In this document: piece after piece, positions 14,067-24,423 of the stretch | Layout of the letters: the number at the start of each line of letters is the position of its first letter | How positions within the stretch are numbered: position 1 is the first letter of the stretch | Source: an uncultured Bacteroidales bacterium | GTDB taxonomy: Bacteria; Bacteroidota; Bacteroidia; Bacteroidales; Paludibacteraceae | DNA length: 47,377 bases | Direction: 5' to 3' | NCBI GenBank assembly: GCA_900319035.1 | Contig: ONMU01000031.1 | Location: 1 to 47,377, forward strand | Position numbers and translations under genes: made by a program | Notes under the pieces: generated by a model | Told to the model about the DNA's origin: nothing | Databases searched by the model: none | Seen by the model: only the letters and a program-made list of their open reading frames with translations

Positions 14067-17000
14067 TGTTTTTAATAATTACTATATGGTTGTTCTCAAT
14101 AATCTTGTAGACTTTATCCGTCGTTGGCACGAGCAGTACGGGTTTGCGGAGAGTACCATAGTGCGCATTGGGTTCGTTGGCAATTTGCCCATATGCCATT
14201 TGGTCCGCTTGCGGCTGAACCGTGAGATATTCGCCATCCGCTGTGCGGAAAGTGAGCGGTTGTCCCACATGGTCGCTTTGCACGGTGATGAAATAGAGCG
14301 TATCTCCATCTATCACTTGCGGAGCGGCAACAGCAGCCAGTTCGTCCTGTACATAGACTTCGATCTCCTGCAAGCCCTCCGTTTCGGGCAACGCAGCCAC
14401 CAAAGTCATGTTGGCAGAGGCGGCAGGGTTGGTGAAGAGCGGCATGTCCTTAGAGCGATCACGCCCGGGTGCATTATATCCTGACGGTGTGAGGATGTAT
14501 CGCATAGTGGTGGTTTCCCCTGCAAGTCGTCGGAAGAGGTAGCCTTGTCCGGGTCTCATGGTCTGCAGCGAGCCTTCCCATTTGCCGTTTTCGGAGAAGA
14601 CAGCCACCGCGTCTTTGGACTTGACGACATCGCCAATGGTTGCTTTGTCGTAGTAGTCGGCGAGTGCTTCGCGAACAGGCATGGGTTCGTCCAGCAGATA
14701 AGCGATACTGCTCCAACCGTTGTTGAGCGTGACAACACGCTGTTCATCGGTAAGTGGTGTGCCCTCTACGTCGAGCGTCCGGTCTTCAGCTACTCGCATC
14801 ATGTACATGGACGGGTAATTGATCTGAAGAAGTGTTCCTCGCCAACCTACGGTAGAGTCGGTCTCAACGAAATTGCTGAATTGGCGTTCAGAGGGCGACT
14901 TGACGATATCCCCTGCACGGAACCCTTTGTCGTAGGAGAAGAGTTCGTCGAGTGCGGTTGAAGACGGGTTGAGGTTCAAAGATATCCAGTTCCAACCCTT
15001 GTTGAGGTCAATCTGTTGGGCAGCGGCACCGATGTTCACGTCAAGCATAACGGGGGTGTTCGGCGCATATCCGCGTATCGCATTGTTTTGATAACGCTGT
15101 GCAGCAGCAGGACTCAACACGAAGGTTTTGCCGGTAGAGGCTTGCCAGAGTTTGAACGTCAGCAGTTTGTCTATCATGTTTGAGTTGCCGTAAACAGTGA
15201 GATAGACGTACGAGGTGCCGGCATTGTTGTCGTAAGTGATGTTGGCTTTTCCTACCAATTCACCTTGACAGAAGACAGCGACTACGTCGTTGGGGTCCAC
15301 ATCAAGCGCATTGCCTGATTGCTCATGGAAGCGGACTTGTGCGCGGAGCGACATCGAGTTGTCGTATTTATCTTGTTTGACATCCTCCCAGGGGCAGATA
15401 GCAGCGACCGTGTATTCGATGCGCAGGGGCTCAGACAGTCCGTTTTCATCGGTTAGATAGATATAATCCGAATAGGTGCCCACGGGCAATTCGGGGTTGA
15501 AGTAGAAGCGTATGGTCTTGTCGCTGATGGCCGAAATCGAGCCATAGGAATCACTCACGGTGAGCCAATCGGGCAACGACTCGATGGCGAACTGATGACG
15601 TAGACCGGTCTGGTTGAAGAATGCGAACTCGACATTGTTCTCGTAGTCGAGAGATCGGTCGTTGGAGTACAGCCACTCGTGTACGAGTTCGTTGTCGTAC
15701 CAGCGGAGTGCATTACGGTCCACCGTAGCCATCCACATGACGGGTGAGGGCATGGGGTTACCATTGAGGTCTTCCACATCTCTAACCGTCACGAACACGG
15801 GCTGATGGTTCACTTCGTAATCCGCCATCTTGAGGTTGATGAGCAACTCCTCGTTGTTGTAAGTCCAGTTGAAGTTGAGTTTGGACAGCAATCCCATGCC
15901 GCTCACGGGTGCGTAACTGGTTTTGTCTGCCAATGCTGTTATCGCTTTTCCGTTTACTATGGAATCGGTAACCAAAGGTACTGCTTTGTTGACCACATTA
16001 CCATTGGGGTCTCGGAAGATACGTTGGTCATTGATAGAGAAGACTTGCTCGAGTACGCCGTTGGCGTTCTGCACTTGTTGTTCAAACGGCAGGTACGCCA
16101 TCAGTCCCATTTCGTCGCCAAGCGGCGTACGATTACCAAACTCAGCGATGAAGGCTTTGGGCAACGCCTGCTCGAACACCACGAACTCGTCGATGTTCCC
16201 CTCAAAGCCGTTACCACCGAAGAACATATCACCTACCATGCCAGACAAGCGGTCGGCTGCAAAGGTAACAGCCATTTGGTTATCCAAATAAACGGCCACG
16301 TTGTTATATGTACGGTTGATAACCAATACCAGGTGGTGCCACGTATTCGTGCCGATTTGACCACTGATGATTTGGTCGGCATCTCCATACCGGAAGATGA
16401 ATTTGCCATCTTGGAGAGCGAAGCGTTTATCTCCGACAGTGAAAATCGTACCATTGGTGCTTGTCGGGCGGAACCACAACATGTAGGTGCCATCATAAAC
16501 AGCAGACCGAGAGAGTACGTTGCGTGCAAGGTTGATACTGTCCGTCTTGTTTATAGCCAAAGAGAGCCCCTTCGGCAGGTTCCATGACGCGTTTTGCATC
16601 GAGAGAGTCGCCCCTGATGCTCGGTCGCGCAGCGTGGTGCCGGTACCCTCGTTCATACGGTAGTATGCCATCAACTCTCGCTCGTAGCCTGTCAGGTACC
16701 GGAGGTTGGTAGCGGACACTTGTTCGGGCGTAAGGGCTTTGGTCCAAACGCGTGTTTCCAAGATATTGCCCTCCAAGCCTCTGCCAAAGACCAGAGGTGC
16801 AGAGAGGTTATACGGTTCTGGCAAGTGCAGGTTGGCACTATCGGTCACCTCTTTGGTTCCGGCGAAGAAACGTACGACCTTGGTTTCATGGTCATATGTA
16901 ACAACGACACGCGTGAACTCGAGCATCTTATCCGGCAAAGGCTTTGAATAGATGGTTGTTGACGCTGTACGGAGCAGCAGTCGGTTGTCGGCAGTGCGGC

Positions 17001-20000
17001 CAAAACTCAAGCCATTACCGTCCAGTCCGTGCGTAAAGAAAGTGACAGCGGCATTGGGGTCGTTGGGCTTAACCATCATGTCGATGGAGAAAGAGTGTCC
17101 ACTGAGGCTGCGGTTGACCGCCGATGCGGCGTAGGATTGTTGCGATCCATCGAAGTGCGGCGAGGCATCGGTGGTGGGGCTGGTCTCGTTGGTGATACCT
17201 ACCAATTGGAAGTTATTGTCCTCGTCCAACCAATTGCCTGCGATAGGCTCCGAGAATCGGAGATAGAGATGTTCGCCGATACCCAAAATGCCATTGGCGG
17301 GTTCGGGGTCACCGAACACTACGGGCGGGCGTGTATCTTTCACGCCGCTGATGACGGTTGACGATTTGGTTACGAAGCCGGAACCGAAGCGGCAGAACGT
17401 CACGGCGCGGAGGTCGTAGTTGAGTTCTTTCGGGTCTCGCTCGCCATAGAAACGGAAAGGTACTATTCTGCCGTTTTCAATCATCGCCTTGTTACCTGAC
17501 GCGAGTTGATAGAGACTATCGTCGGCATAGAACGAACATTGGTTTACCCAATCGTCGTCGGACTGCGTGGAGAGTTTGTATTGGAACTCGATGTGGTCGA
17601 AGTTCTTGTGATGGATATCAAATCCGTCGATTTCTATCGGTAGATAATATCCGATTGAGTCGCGTGGCGAGAGGGTGTTCATCGTCCAGTTTTGGCGCGG
17701 CGAAGTAATCTCGACAGGGCAGGAAACGGGCAGGAAGTGCACAGAGAAATTGAGTGTGGTGAACGTAATCGGGCAGTCTGCCAAGCCGAGACTGAGTGAG
17801 AGGTTCTCGTAGTCGTCCACTGTGCCTCGCTCTACTTCCAATGTTTTCGTCACGGGCACGCCCGGGGTGAGCCAGAAGCCCATGCTCTGCGTGAGCGGTT
17901 GTCCGTCCATAGTGATACGTGCGCCATTGGGGTTGGACGTTGTAACCAAAGAGAGGTCAAACTGATTACCCAAGGCTGCCCGCCCTGCTTGTACGGGGGC
18001 ATTGTTCATCATGGTCACATGGAACACGGCGCGCTTATCCGGCATGACAGCACTTTGCTCATAGGTGTCTATGCTCAGTTCGGGCTTGGATACCCATTGC
18101 GTGCCGTTGTTGATGATTGTTCCGGGGTTGTAGAATCGGGTTCGCTCTTCCTCTTCATGCGGGCAGTAGGTCGATCCACCCACCGTGTAGAACACATACG
18201 AGCCGTACAGCATATTTTCATCCGTAACGCCTGTCTTGTTCCGCATTATTGCCGTCGTATCACGCCAGATACTATCAGTACGTGCACGATAAACAGCAAC
18301 GGTGAGGTCACCCATATTGTCGGCAGAGAGTGAGAAACCGGCGCTCTTCGAGACGTCACGGTCTCTGGATATATTGAAATCCGACATGTAGTTGGCAATC
18401 GGTGTGAAGTCGAAGTTCCACTTGGTGGTGTTCGTACGCGAACCCATCTGTTGTATATTCTCCTTATGCTCTGCACTTCCGGGCGTTCCTTGCGCTTCTG
18501 TGAGGTCGCCAATCTTACTGATGGCAGAGCCCACGGTCTCACCTATCTTGTCGCCTTTGCTAAGAGCAAAGAAGCCGGCTATACTCTTCCAATCCATCAA
18601 CAAGGTAGAGGCGGTAGAAATTCCGTCTGATGCCGCTGATTGTCCCCACAGTTTCGCTGACTGAGGCAACTCGTTATACCCGGCGTCGCCTGTATAGGAA
18701 TCGGTATGACTCAGGCTGGCGCCGGCAGCAATCGACCACGTGCCGACCTCTTTGCTGGAGCCGCCCATGCGGGCATTGACCTTTTCTTTCTCGTTGGCGT
18801 AGAGGATAGCAACCCATTCACGAATCATGTTATCGAGGGCAGCAACGCGGTTGGTATAAACCTTGTTGTCGTTCGGTATAATCATCTTGTAGGTACCTTT
18901 GGGCAGCGTGTCGGTTACTCCTGCCATGGCAGAGGTGTTATATCTCCAATATACCGGCTCGCCTGTGCCATCGGCATAGGATTGTGCCGAAGTAGAGTCG
19001 GGGAAATCCATGAGCAGGTTGGCGCGCTCCAATGCCAACTTAGGGATCAACGTATTGATAATATAGTCTTGCGTATAGATGAAAGTATTGTTCACCTTGG
19101 ATCCCAATACTGTTTTCTGACCGGTAACGAGGTAATAGTTCTTACCGTCTGCCGTAGTACCTTGTCCCAACACCTTCATCATGCCGGCAGCAATAGCAGG
19201 CATCCGTACTTGGTACAAACTGTCTGAGATAACCGCCACAGCGTTCACTTTACCTGCCAATTGGCTCACTGTTGTGCCATAGAACACATCCGCTAATGAG
19301 CCTACATCAGCTGGAGTAATGCCCATAGAGGTGGAGATATTATTACTGGTCGTGACAGAATACATATAGTTGTATCCCCAGTTCCATTCATGGTTAATCG
19401 GGATAGGAATCGTGAGCAGACGTGTAGTTTCAAAGTTTGAGCCCAAATAGGTTCCCGCCCCCATTGGCGCGGAGACCGTACCGATATCCTGCGAGAAATT
19501 TAGGCCTCGCATCACATCTATTTCCACTCCGGCTGACCATGCATACGTCTCGGTGTAGGAGAAGGAGTAGGTGGAGCCGGCATCCACCCAAGCCGAAGAG
19601 CCCATGCCTGCGGGGTCACGAATAATATCCAGCAGCACGACTTCACTCTCGGTGGCAGTGATGTCACCCGATTGGTAGTCCACTCCGCTGACATACGCTT
19701 GGAAGACGGAAGTTTCTACAGCAGTGCCCTCAGTTTTGAGTAGGGTGCTGACCGTGCGCAGCGCATTGGTTCCGCTGTTGCGTGTGTCTATTTGGTCGAC
19801 AGAGAGCCATACCGCGCGGTTCTCGCCCTTTTCATTGAGCGTGAAGTGCAGCGTGTCGGTTTGACTATGCAGACCATTGTGGATTATCACTTCGCCACCA
19901 CGTTGGGGCACACGGTCAACAATGCCGATGCTGCGGTTGTTATTATATACATATTCTTCATACGCACGCGCAACGAATTGGTAACGGCGGTTGCTGATGA

Positions 20001-23000
20001 ACACCGGATGCCCCATCAGGTAATTGATAGTGCCATCGGGTTGCTCCGTGTACATGGACACCTTGTCTGTTGCCACGGGGTTGAGGGACGAGAACTCCAT
20101 CTCTGATTCACCATACCCCTTGCGCTCGACGCCATATAGAACCTGATTGAGTCCTATTACCACGGGGTTGTGGTATATGCGGTCATAAACGGCATTATAG
20201 ACGACATTTTTGCCGTTAAGTGAATCGGTGATTTGCTTTAGCGGGGCGTTCACCAAGTCGAAGGTTTCAGAGCCTTGCCCTTGTGCAAAGAGTGTTGCGT
20301 AGCCTGTGGCCGTTGCCTGTACTACTTTGTACTTCACGGGGAACAAATCCACGGCGAACTCACCCGTTGCAGAGTCGGGACGAAGCACGATTCGTTTTTT
20401 CTCGAATCGGGTATTTGTCACCACTTGTCCGTCATTAATCGAAGCATAACTTACGCTTTGGTTAATCGTATCTCGGCTCAGGTCGTCCGGATCGTGCACG
20501 ATTTGGGCGGTGTTGTCACCCTCTAGCATGAGGACGAGTTGCAAGTTGTCACCCAAGTTGTTTTTGCCCAAGCCAAATCCGTGCTTGAGGTCTCGCTGGT
20601 CGTTACCGCCGGCCACACGGCCTACGAGTCGCACTTTCGTTTGGTCGTAGAATCGCACGCCATCCAAAGGTTTGGTCAGCGCAAAAGTGTCTTGTCCTTG
20701 CTCTACATGCAGAATGCCGTCTCCCTCGAAGGTATGTCCGGGCTTGAACACCTGCAACTTACAGGGCTGCGAGGTAGGTAAAATGAGTTCGAAGTTACCG
20801 TCGGTACCAGTTGTCACAGGCGTATTGCCTCTGCGCAACGTGTCCCCGTTGAGCAGGAACATAACGCCCGGCACAGGTATTGTACTCATCTTGTACAGCA
20901 CCCTACCCGACAAGCGTGTGGAGGAGGTGTTGGCGAAGTCAATGCCGTTACCAACAGCCTCAGCCGAAGACAGGGTCACAGCAGCCGTAGAGGCAGAGGT
21001 ACTGTTGTAGGAGAAAGTGCCGTATTGTGCAGTCGGCACAACGATGAAGACGCCTCCCTTGGTAGCATCATATGTCAAACTGTCAAAGAGGAAGAAACCC
21101 GTGCCATCGGTGGTCATTCTGCGCAGCGTAGTTCCGGCGGTGTCTTGCAACGCCACTTCTACTCCTGCCATGCCACTGTTATCCGACATGTTGATAGCAC
21201 CCGAAATCTCACCGTACGGCGTACGCCATCCCTCTGTTGTGGCAGCGTTAGAAGTACTCCTGCCGTTGCAGGAATAGTGGGTGGCAATGGTGTAGTCGTA
21301 GTGCACATCGGGCACGGCAGAGCGGTCGAAGAAATCACTGTTGTCGCCGCGATAGATGGTATCGGGCGAGGCGTCACTACCTTTCCGAATACGTGTCAGT
21401 ATATATTCATCTACCGCATTGCTGTTCACTTGCCATCTGAGCTGCACACCGTTCTTCATTGCTGTGGAAGCATCGCCTTGGGTAGCAGTGAAACGGGTAA
21501 TGGTAGCCGACTCGTCGAAATAGAGTTCAGGTCCGCTAATGGTGATAGGCTGGAGCTGCAAGGAGTCGAATACATGCAAGTCAGCGGTCGATTGGTCGAT
21601 GCGCACTGAGTAAGAGTAGTGCGAGCAGGCACGGTCGGCTATGTCGCTATAGGTGGCTATCCACGAGCCGTCCGCCTGACGGCGGATACTATCGGGCGGA
21701 ATGATAAACTCCATCCTCTGACCCGTTTCCTCTATCGTACGTGTTACAATCAGTTTGGCGGAGTTGTCCCACATGCACTTGCCACCATCATACAACTGTT
21801 GATATTTGGCTACAATCAGCGGACTGAGACTGTCAATCAAATGCTGCCGCTGTTCCGTTGACAAAGAAATTTTCTCCGAAATGACACCTTTGTCAACAAT
21901 ATAAGAGAAACGGTTACTCAACAACGGCAACATCACTTGAAACAAGTGGCTTTCATTTAACACGACACATAGATCATCTCGCCCCAAACCCATGCTAAAA
22001 TAGATAGTAGCACCTCTGGGAACTTTGAATTCCCTGTTTCCATGGAAATGGTAGTTATCCTCTGATATTATCGTTTCTCCTTGATAGAGGACTTTCATAC
22101 TATGCAAATCCCCTTTTCTTTCAGGGACGTCAATAATACGCACGGTCACCGAATCAGAGAGGTTGTTTACCTTTTTTATATTCAGTTTAAATCCGTCGTT
22201 AGGGAATGATATCGGAGGAATATCGCTGTTCTCAATCTTGAACCGGAAATTGACTTTGTGATTGGTATCAAAGTCGGCATCCTTGGTGTAGTTCTCCTGC
22301 GCAGCGGCGAGCGGTGCCAGATAATTCACATTATTTAGTTGCGTAGTTTTCACCAACTCGTTGTTCCAGCCCCATATAGACGCGGAAGCACGGCGGATAC
22401 GGTAATAGACAGGCACTGACGATACCAGTACCTTGTCGTTGATAAGTTCCAACTCTACACTATACTTGGCGTTTCCGTTCTGATCGTTGATGACATAGGC
22501 TGAGTTCGGTGTATAGGAAGTATAAAAACTGAATGTATCAGCCTGTGCATTGTTGTTTCCCGTCCATGTGTCGCGGCTGTTGTCCACGAAAGAATAACTG
22601 CTTTTATTGCGGCTCATAGAGGTTATCGTAACTTGACGGGCGTCAGAGAAATCAGACTTGAGCGCACGCTCAATCTCGAACATATCGCCGTCCATGAGGT
22701 CGGTGAGGTGTGAGTTTTTGATATTCCACGTGAGGATATGATTTCCGGTAAAGGTGCCGGTGGGATCCATCTCTGCCGTAGCCGTGAAATCATAGATTCG
22801 GTGATAAGGCGGGATCTTCACCGTATTGGATTTAACGGTTATCTTCTCATGGGTGGTAGCGTTACGCTCCTGCGTGAAGGTAGCATAGAAATCGGGCTGA
22901 ACAGTATCGGTAGTAGGCACTTGTATCATGCCGGCACGCTCCTTGTTGCTGACAGGCCATTCTTTGCCGGGGGCTAAAGAGGTAGTATAGTTGAATGCCG

Positions 23001-23751
23001 TCTGATAGGTCATGAACGGCACAATAGCGGCGCCATAACCGGCTACCCCCGACTCGTTCGTCGTGTACAGGTACGGGTCCATCAACATTGGAGCCATCAC
23101 GTTATCATTGGTAGTGAAGTTCTGTCCGCTATTGTCGAAGTGCCAGTCGAAATCATAGGCAGAGTTGTTGTCTTTCGGGTCGGACTGATTCGCGTAGAGA
23201 TAGATTCGCAGATTGATACGGAATTTCTTCCCGTTCAACTCTGTCGGCGGATACCAGTCGAACTCCAATTTAGACACCTTGGTACTCTCGTCCTCTTCTT
23301 CCTTTACAATCATCTTGCCGGACTCTTTCCCTTGGTCCACCAGTTGGTTGATGCCGTTGTAAGTGGAGGTCACGATCGCTTTACCCATCTTCATCTCCAG
23401 ATAAGCCGAACCCTTACCGTTGCCGTGGGTGTTGTTCTCCGCATCATCCGCGGAACGCTTGGTGTACATCTTGGCGATGGTCTTAGAACCCGACTCATCC
23501 GTGATGTTGTCAATGTAGATATAACTCATCTTATGGACATAATAGTCCTTTGTGGTGGTATTGTACCACGAGTACATCGGGATAACAAAATGAATCACAT
23601 CCTGGCCCGTAGCGGTCACCGAATAGTGATTCTGCTTTTCCAGATAGTCGTTACCGTAAGCCCATGCATTGGTAGGCATAAGGCAAAACGCGCACAAAGC
23701 AAGAAGCAATATTGCCCCCCCCTCGCTACTTAAGTGAAATAGTTTTTTCAT
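14032..23751 (-). CDS. Giant secreted multidomain surface protein with LamG domains (3239 aa)
   Basis: Signal peptide to about residue 31 (LLALCAFCLMPTNAWA). N-terminal beta-rich region, then an FN3-like module near 760-835 (VQLRWQVNSNAVDEYILTR). Carboxypeptidase-regulatory-like modules follow at about 845-920 (GEISGAINMSDNSGMAGVEV), 943-1010 (RLSGRVLYKMSTIPVPGV) and 1040 onward. Two LamG/concanavalin-like domains lie near 2195-2390 and 2400-2555. Near 2785-2900 comes the domain shared with the lipoprotein, then two GW-x-x-I modules (GWNWISLNL, GWSSIAYLL, 2910-3080). The last 25 residues form the tail KIIE...EKY...GKKL, shared with the LRR and second giant proteins and probably an export or anchoring signal. 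It is a paralogue of the 3211-aa protein. Adhesion or glycan binding is inferred; no catalytic motif was seen. Confidence 0.85.
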   Translation of the reverse strand: MKKLFHLSSEGGAILLLALCAFCLMPTNAWAYGNDYLEKQNHYSVTATGQDVIHFVIPMYSWYNTTTKDYYVHKMSYIYIDNITDESGSKTIAKMYTKRSADDAENNTHGNGKGSAYLEMKMGKAIVTSTYNGINQLVDQGKESGKMIVKEEEDESTKVSKLEFDWYPPTELNGKKFRINLRIYLYANQSDPKDNNSAYDFDWHFDNSGQNFTTNDNVMAPMLMDPYLYTTNESGVAGYGAAIVPFMTYQTAFNYTTSLAPGKEWPVSNKERAGMIQVPTTDTVQPDFYATFTQERNATTHEKITVKSNTVKIPPYHRIYDFTATAEMDPTGTFTGNHILTWNIKNSHLTDLMDGDMFEIERALKSDFSDARQVTITSMSRNKSSYSFVDNSRDTWTGNNNAQADTFSFYTSYTPNSAYVINDQNGNAKYSVELELINDKVLVSSVPVYYRIRRASASIWGWNNELVKTTQLNNVNYLAPLAAAQENYTKDADFDTNHKVNFRFKIENSDIPPISFPNDGFKLNIKKVNNLSDSVTVRIIDVPERKGDLHSMKVLYQGETIISEDNYHFHGNREFKVPRGATIYFSMGLGRDDLCVVLNESHLFQVMLPLLSNRFSYIVDKGVISEKISLSTEQRQHLIDSLSPLIVAKYQQLYDGGKCMWDNSAKLIVTRTIEETGQRMEFIIPPDSIRRQADGSWIATYSDIADRACSHYSYSVRIDQSTADLHVFDSLQLQPITISGPELYFDESATITRFTATQGDASTAMKNGVQLRWQVNSNAVDEYILTRIRKGSDASPDTIYRGDNSDFFDRSAVPDVHYDYTIATHYSCNGRSTSNAATTEGWRTPYGEISGAINMSDNSGMAGVEVALQDTAGTTLRRMTTDGTGFFLFDSLTYDATKGGVFIVVPTAQYGTFSYNSTSASTAAVTLSSAEAVGNGIDFANTSSTRLSGRVLYKMSTIPVPGVMFLLNGDTLRRGNTPVTTGTDGNFELILPTSQPCKLQVFKPGHTFEGDGILHVEQGQDTFALTKPLDGVRFYDQTKVRLVGRVAGGNDQRDLKHGFGLGKNNLGDNLQLVLMLEGDNTAQIVHDPDDLSRDTINQSVSYASINDGQVVTNTRFEKKRIVLRPDSATGEFAVDLFPVKYKVVQATATGYATLFAQGQGSETFDLVNAPLKQITDSLNGKNVVYNAVYDRIYHNPVVIGLNQVLYGVERKGYGESEMEFSSLNPVATDKVSMYTEQPDGTINYLMGHPVFISNRRYQFVARAYEEYVYNNNRSIGIVDRVPQRGGEVIIHNGLHSQTDTLHFTLNEKGENRAVWLSVDQIDTRNSGTNALRTVSTLLKTEGTAVETSVFQAYVSGVDYQSGDITATESEVVLLDIIRDPAGMGSSAWVDAGSTYSFSYTETYAWSAGVEIDVMRGLNFSQDIGTVSAPMGAGTYLGSNFETTRLLTIPIPINHEWNWGYNYMYSVTTSNNISTSMGITPADVGSLADVFYGTTVSQLAGKVNAVAVISDSLYQVRMPAIAAGMMKVLGQGTTADGKNYYLVTGQKTVLGSKVNNTFIYTQDYIINTLIPKLALERANLLMDFPDSTSAQSYADGTGEPVYWRYNTSAMAGVTDTLPKGTYKMIIPNDNKVYTNRVAALDNMIREWVAILYANEKEKVNARMGGSSKEVGTWSIAAGASLSHTDSYTGDAGYNELPQSAKLWGQSAASDGISTASTLLMDWKSIAGFFALSKGDKIGETVGSAISKIGDLTEAQGTPGSAEHKENIQQMGSRTNTTKWNFDFTPIANYMSDFNISRDRDVSKSAGFSLSADNMGDLTVAVYRARTDSIWRDTTAIMRNKTGVTDENMLYGSYVFYTVGGSTYCPHEEEERTRFYNPGTIINNGTQWVSKPELSIDTYEQSAVMPDKRAVFHVTMMNNAPVQAGRAALGNQFDLSLVTTSNPNGARITMDGQPLTQSMGFWLTPGVPVTKTLEVERGTVDDYENLSLSLGLADCPITFTTLNFSVHFLPVSCPVEITSPRQNWTMNTLSPRDSIGYYLPIEIDGFDIHHKNFDHIEFQYKLSTQSDDDWVNQCSFYADDSLYQLASGNKAMIENGRIVPFRFYGERDPKELNYDLRAVTFCRFGSGFVTKSSTVISGVKDTRPPVVFGDPEPANGILGIGEHLYLRFSEPIAGNWLDEDNNFQLVGITNETSPTTDASPHFDGSQQSYAASAVNRSLSGHSFSIDMMVKPNDPNAAVTFFTHGLDGNGLSFGRTADNRLLLRTASTTIYSKPLPDKMLEFTRVVVTYDHETKVVRFFAGTKEVTDSANLHLPEPYNLSAPLVFGRGLEGNILETRVWTKALTPEQVSATNLRYLTGYERELMAYYRMNEGTGTTLRDRASGATLSMQNASWNLPKGLSLAINKTDSINLARNVLSRSAVYDGTYMLWFRPTSTNGTIFTVGDKRFALQDGKFIFRYGDADQIISGQIGTNTWHHLVLVINRTYNNVAVYLDNQMAVTFAADRLSGMVGDMFFGGNGFEGNIDEFVVFEQALPKAFIAEFGNRTPLGDEMGLMAYLPFEQQVQNANGVLEQVFSINDQRIFRDPNGNVVNKAVPLVTDSIVNGKAITALADKTSYAPVSGMGLLSKLNFNWTYNNEELLINLKMADYEVNHQPVFVTVRDVEDLNGNPMPSPVMWMATVDRNALRWYDNELVHEWLYSNDRSLDYENNVEFAFFNQTGLRHQFAIESLPDWLTVSDSYGSISAISDKTIRFYFNPELPVGTYSDYIYLTDENGLSEPLRIEYTVAAICPWEDVKQDKYDNSMSLRAQVRFHEQSGNALDVDPNDVVAVFCQGELVGKANITYDNNAGTSYVYLTVYGNSNMIDKLLTFKLWQASTGKTFVLSPAAAQRYQNNAIRGYAPNTPVMLDVNIGAAAQQIDLNKGWNWISLNLNPSSTALDELFSYDKGFRAGDIVKSPSERQFSNFVETDSTVGWRGTLLQINYPSMYMMRVAEDRTLDVEGTPLTDEQRVVTLNNGWSSIAYLLDEPMPVREALADYYDKATIGDVVKSKDAVAVFSENGKWEGSLQTMRPGQGYLFRRLAGETTTMRYILTPSGYNAPGRDRSKDMPLFTNPAASANMTLVAALPETEGLQEIEVYVQDELAAVAAPQVIDGDTLYFITVQSDHVGQPLTFRTADGEYLTVQPQADQMAYGQIANEPNAHYGTLRKPVLLVPTTDKVYKIIENNHIVIIKNNEKYDVTGKKL

Positions 23752-23830
23752 TGTATTTTTTTTTGATTATTACGATATAATTAGGCGTTCCTTTCGAACG
23801 AAAAAAGAGCCCATGGCACCGATTTGGGTG

Positions 23831-23862
23831 CAAAGTTACAACTTTTTTTTGACATACGCAAG
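23831..23862 (-). promoter_or_regulatory. Bacteroidetes-type promoter of the first giant gene
   Basis: Minus strand: CTTG (23862-23859), 20-nt spacer with an A8 run, TAACTTTG (23838-23831). The start is predicted near 23824, leaving a leader of about 70 nt. Confidence 0.75.
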
Positions 23863-23932
23863 TTTTTAGCTGATATTCTATTAGAAATCATAATTTTGAA
23901 ACAAAAATAGAAAAAATCTTGATTTTTTCGTC

Positions 23933-24004
23933 CGCGTTAGGGATTGGACGGGCTACGGTATTGTGTAACAATGCGGAACTTGTGAACCCCTGCAAAGCCC
24001 GACC
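23933..24004. repeat. Dispersed intergenic repeat, copy A
   Basis: About 72 bp from CGCGTTAGGGATTGGA to TGCAAAGCCCGACC, closely matching 37451-37522 and 38341-38410. It lies about 70 bp upstream of the -33 box of the giant-gene promoter. A palindromic AAAAAATCTTGATTTTTT precedes it, as in copy C. Confidence 0.8.
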
Positions 24005-24135
24005 TCGTCGAGTCAGAGAACATCCGACCTAAAGGACAAAATAGCGGGGCTCATGCTCTGCGTAAGAGATGTAATCCTCCCGCTCGCGAAACTCGCGGGC
24101 ACGGGACACCGAGGACAGATGTCGGCAGAGCCGAT

Positions 24136-24154
24136 GTCGGGATTAAATCCCGAC
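24136..24154. repeat. Perfect 9+9 palindrome in the intercluster gap
   Basis: GTCGGGATT-A-AATCCCGAC, no T-run next to it. It is the only notable structure between repeat copy A and the 24289 duplicated segment. Possible protein site or remnant; function unknown. Confidence 0.6.
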
Positions 24155-24288
24155 GAAATGGACGAAGAAAAAGGCGGCATTTGCCAAACATCGGCAACTG
24201 CCAAGAAGAAAAAGCCAGATGGCTTCCAGAATTGGTTGCACGTTCACAATGCCTGTTGGTGAATCGGTCAGCATGATCCAGTCGCGAT

Positions 24289-24423
24289 GCTTGGTCAGGG
24301 CGAACAAACGTGACAGAAAGAGGTAGACCGTAGGTAGATGGTTTCTCTCCAATATATAAAAAAAGGCCCACCATGAAGTGAGCCTGATTGGGGTTAGGGG
24401 TTACGAGTTACGGAGCGCAGACA
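24289..24423. repeat. Segment nearly identical to 13453-13587 (copy 2)
   Basis: Partner of the segment at 13453, in the same orientation. It includes flanking DNA, the terminator and the lipoprotein 3' end. It points to a segmental duplication or later gene conversion between the two surface-protein clusters. Confidence 0.85.
24357..24385 (-). terminator. Rho-independent terminator of the second surface-protein cluster
   Basis: Same hairpin as at 13520-13549: AGGCTCAC/GTGGGCCT with a T-run on the minus strand. Confidence 0.9.
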
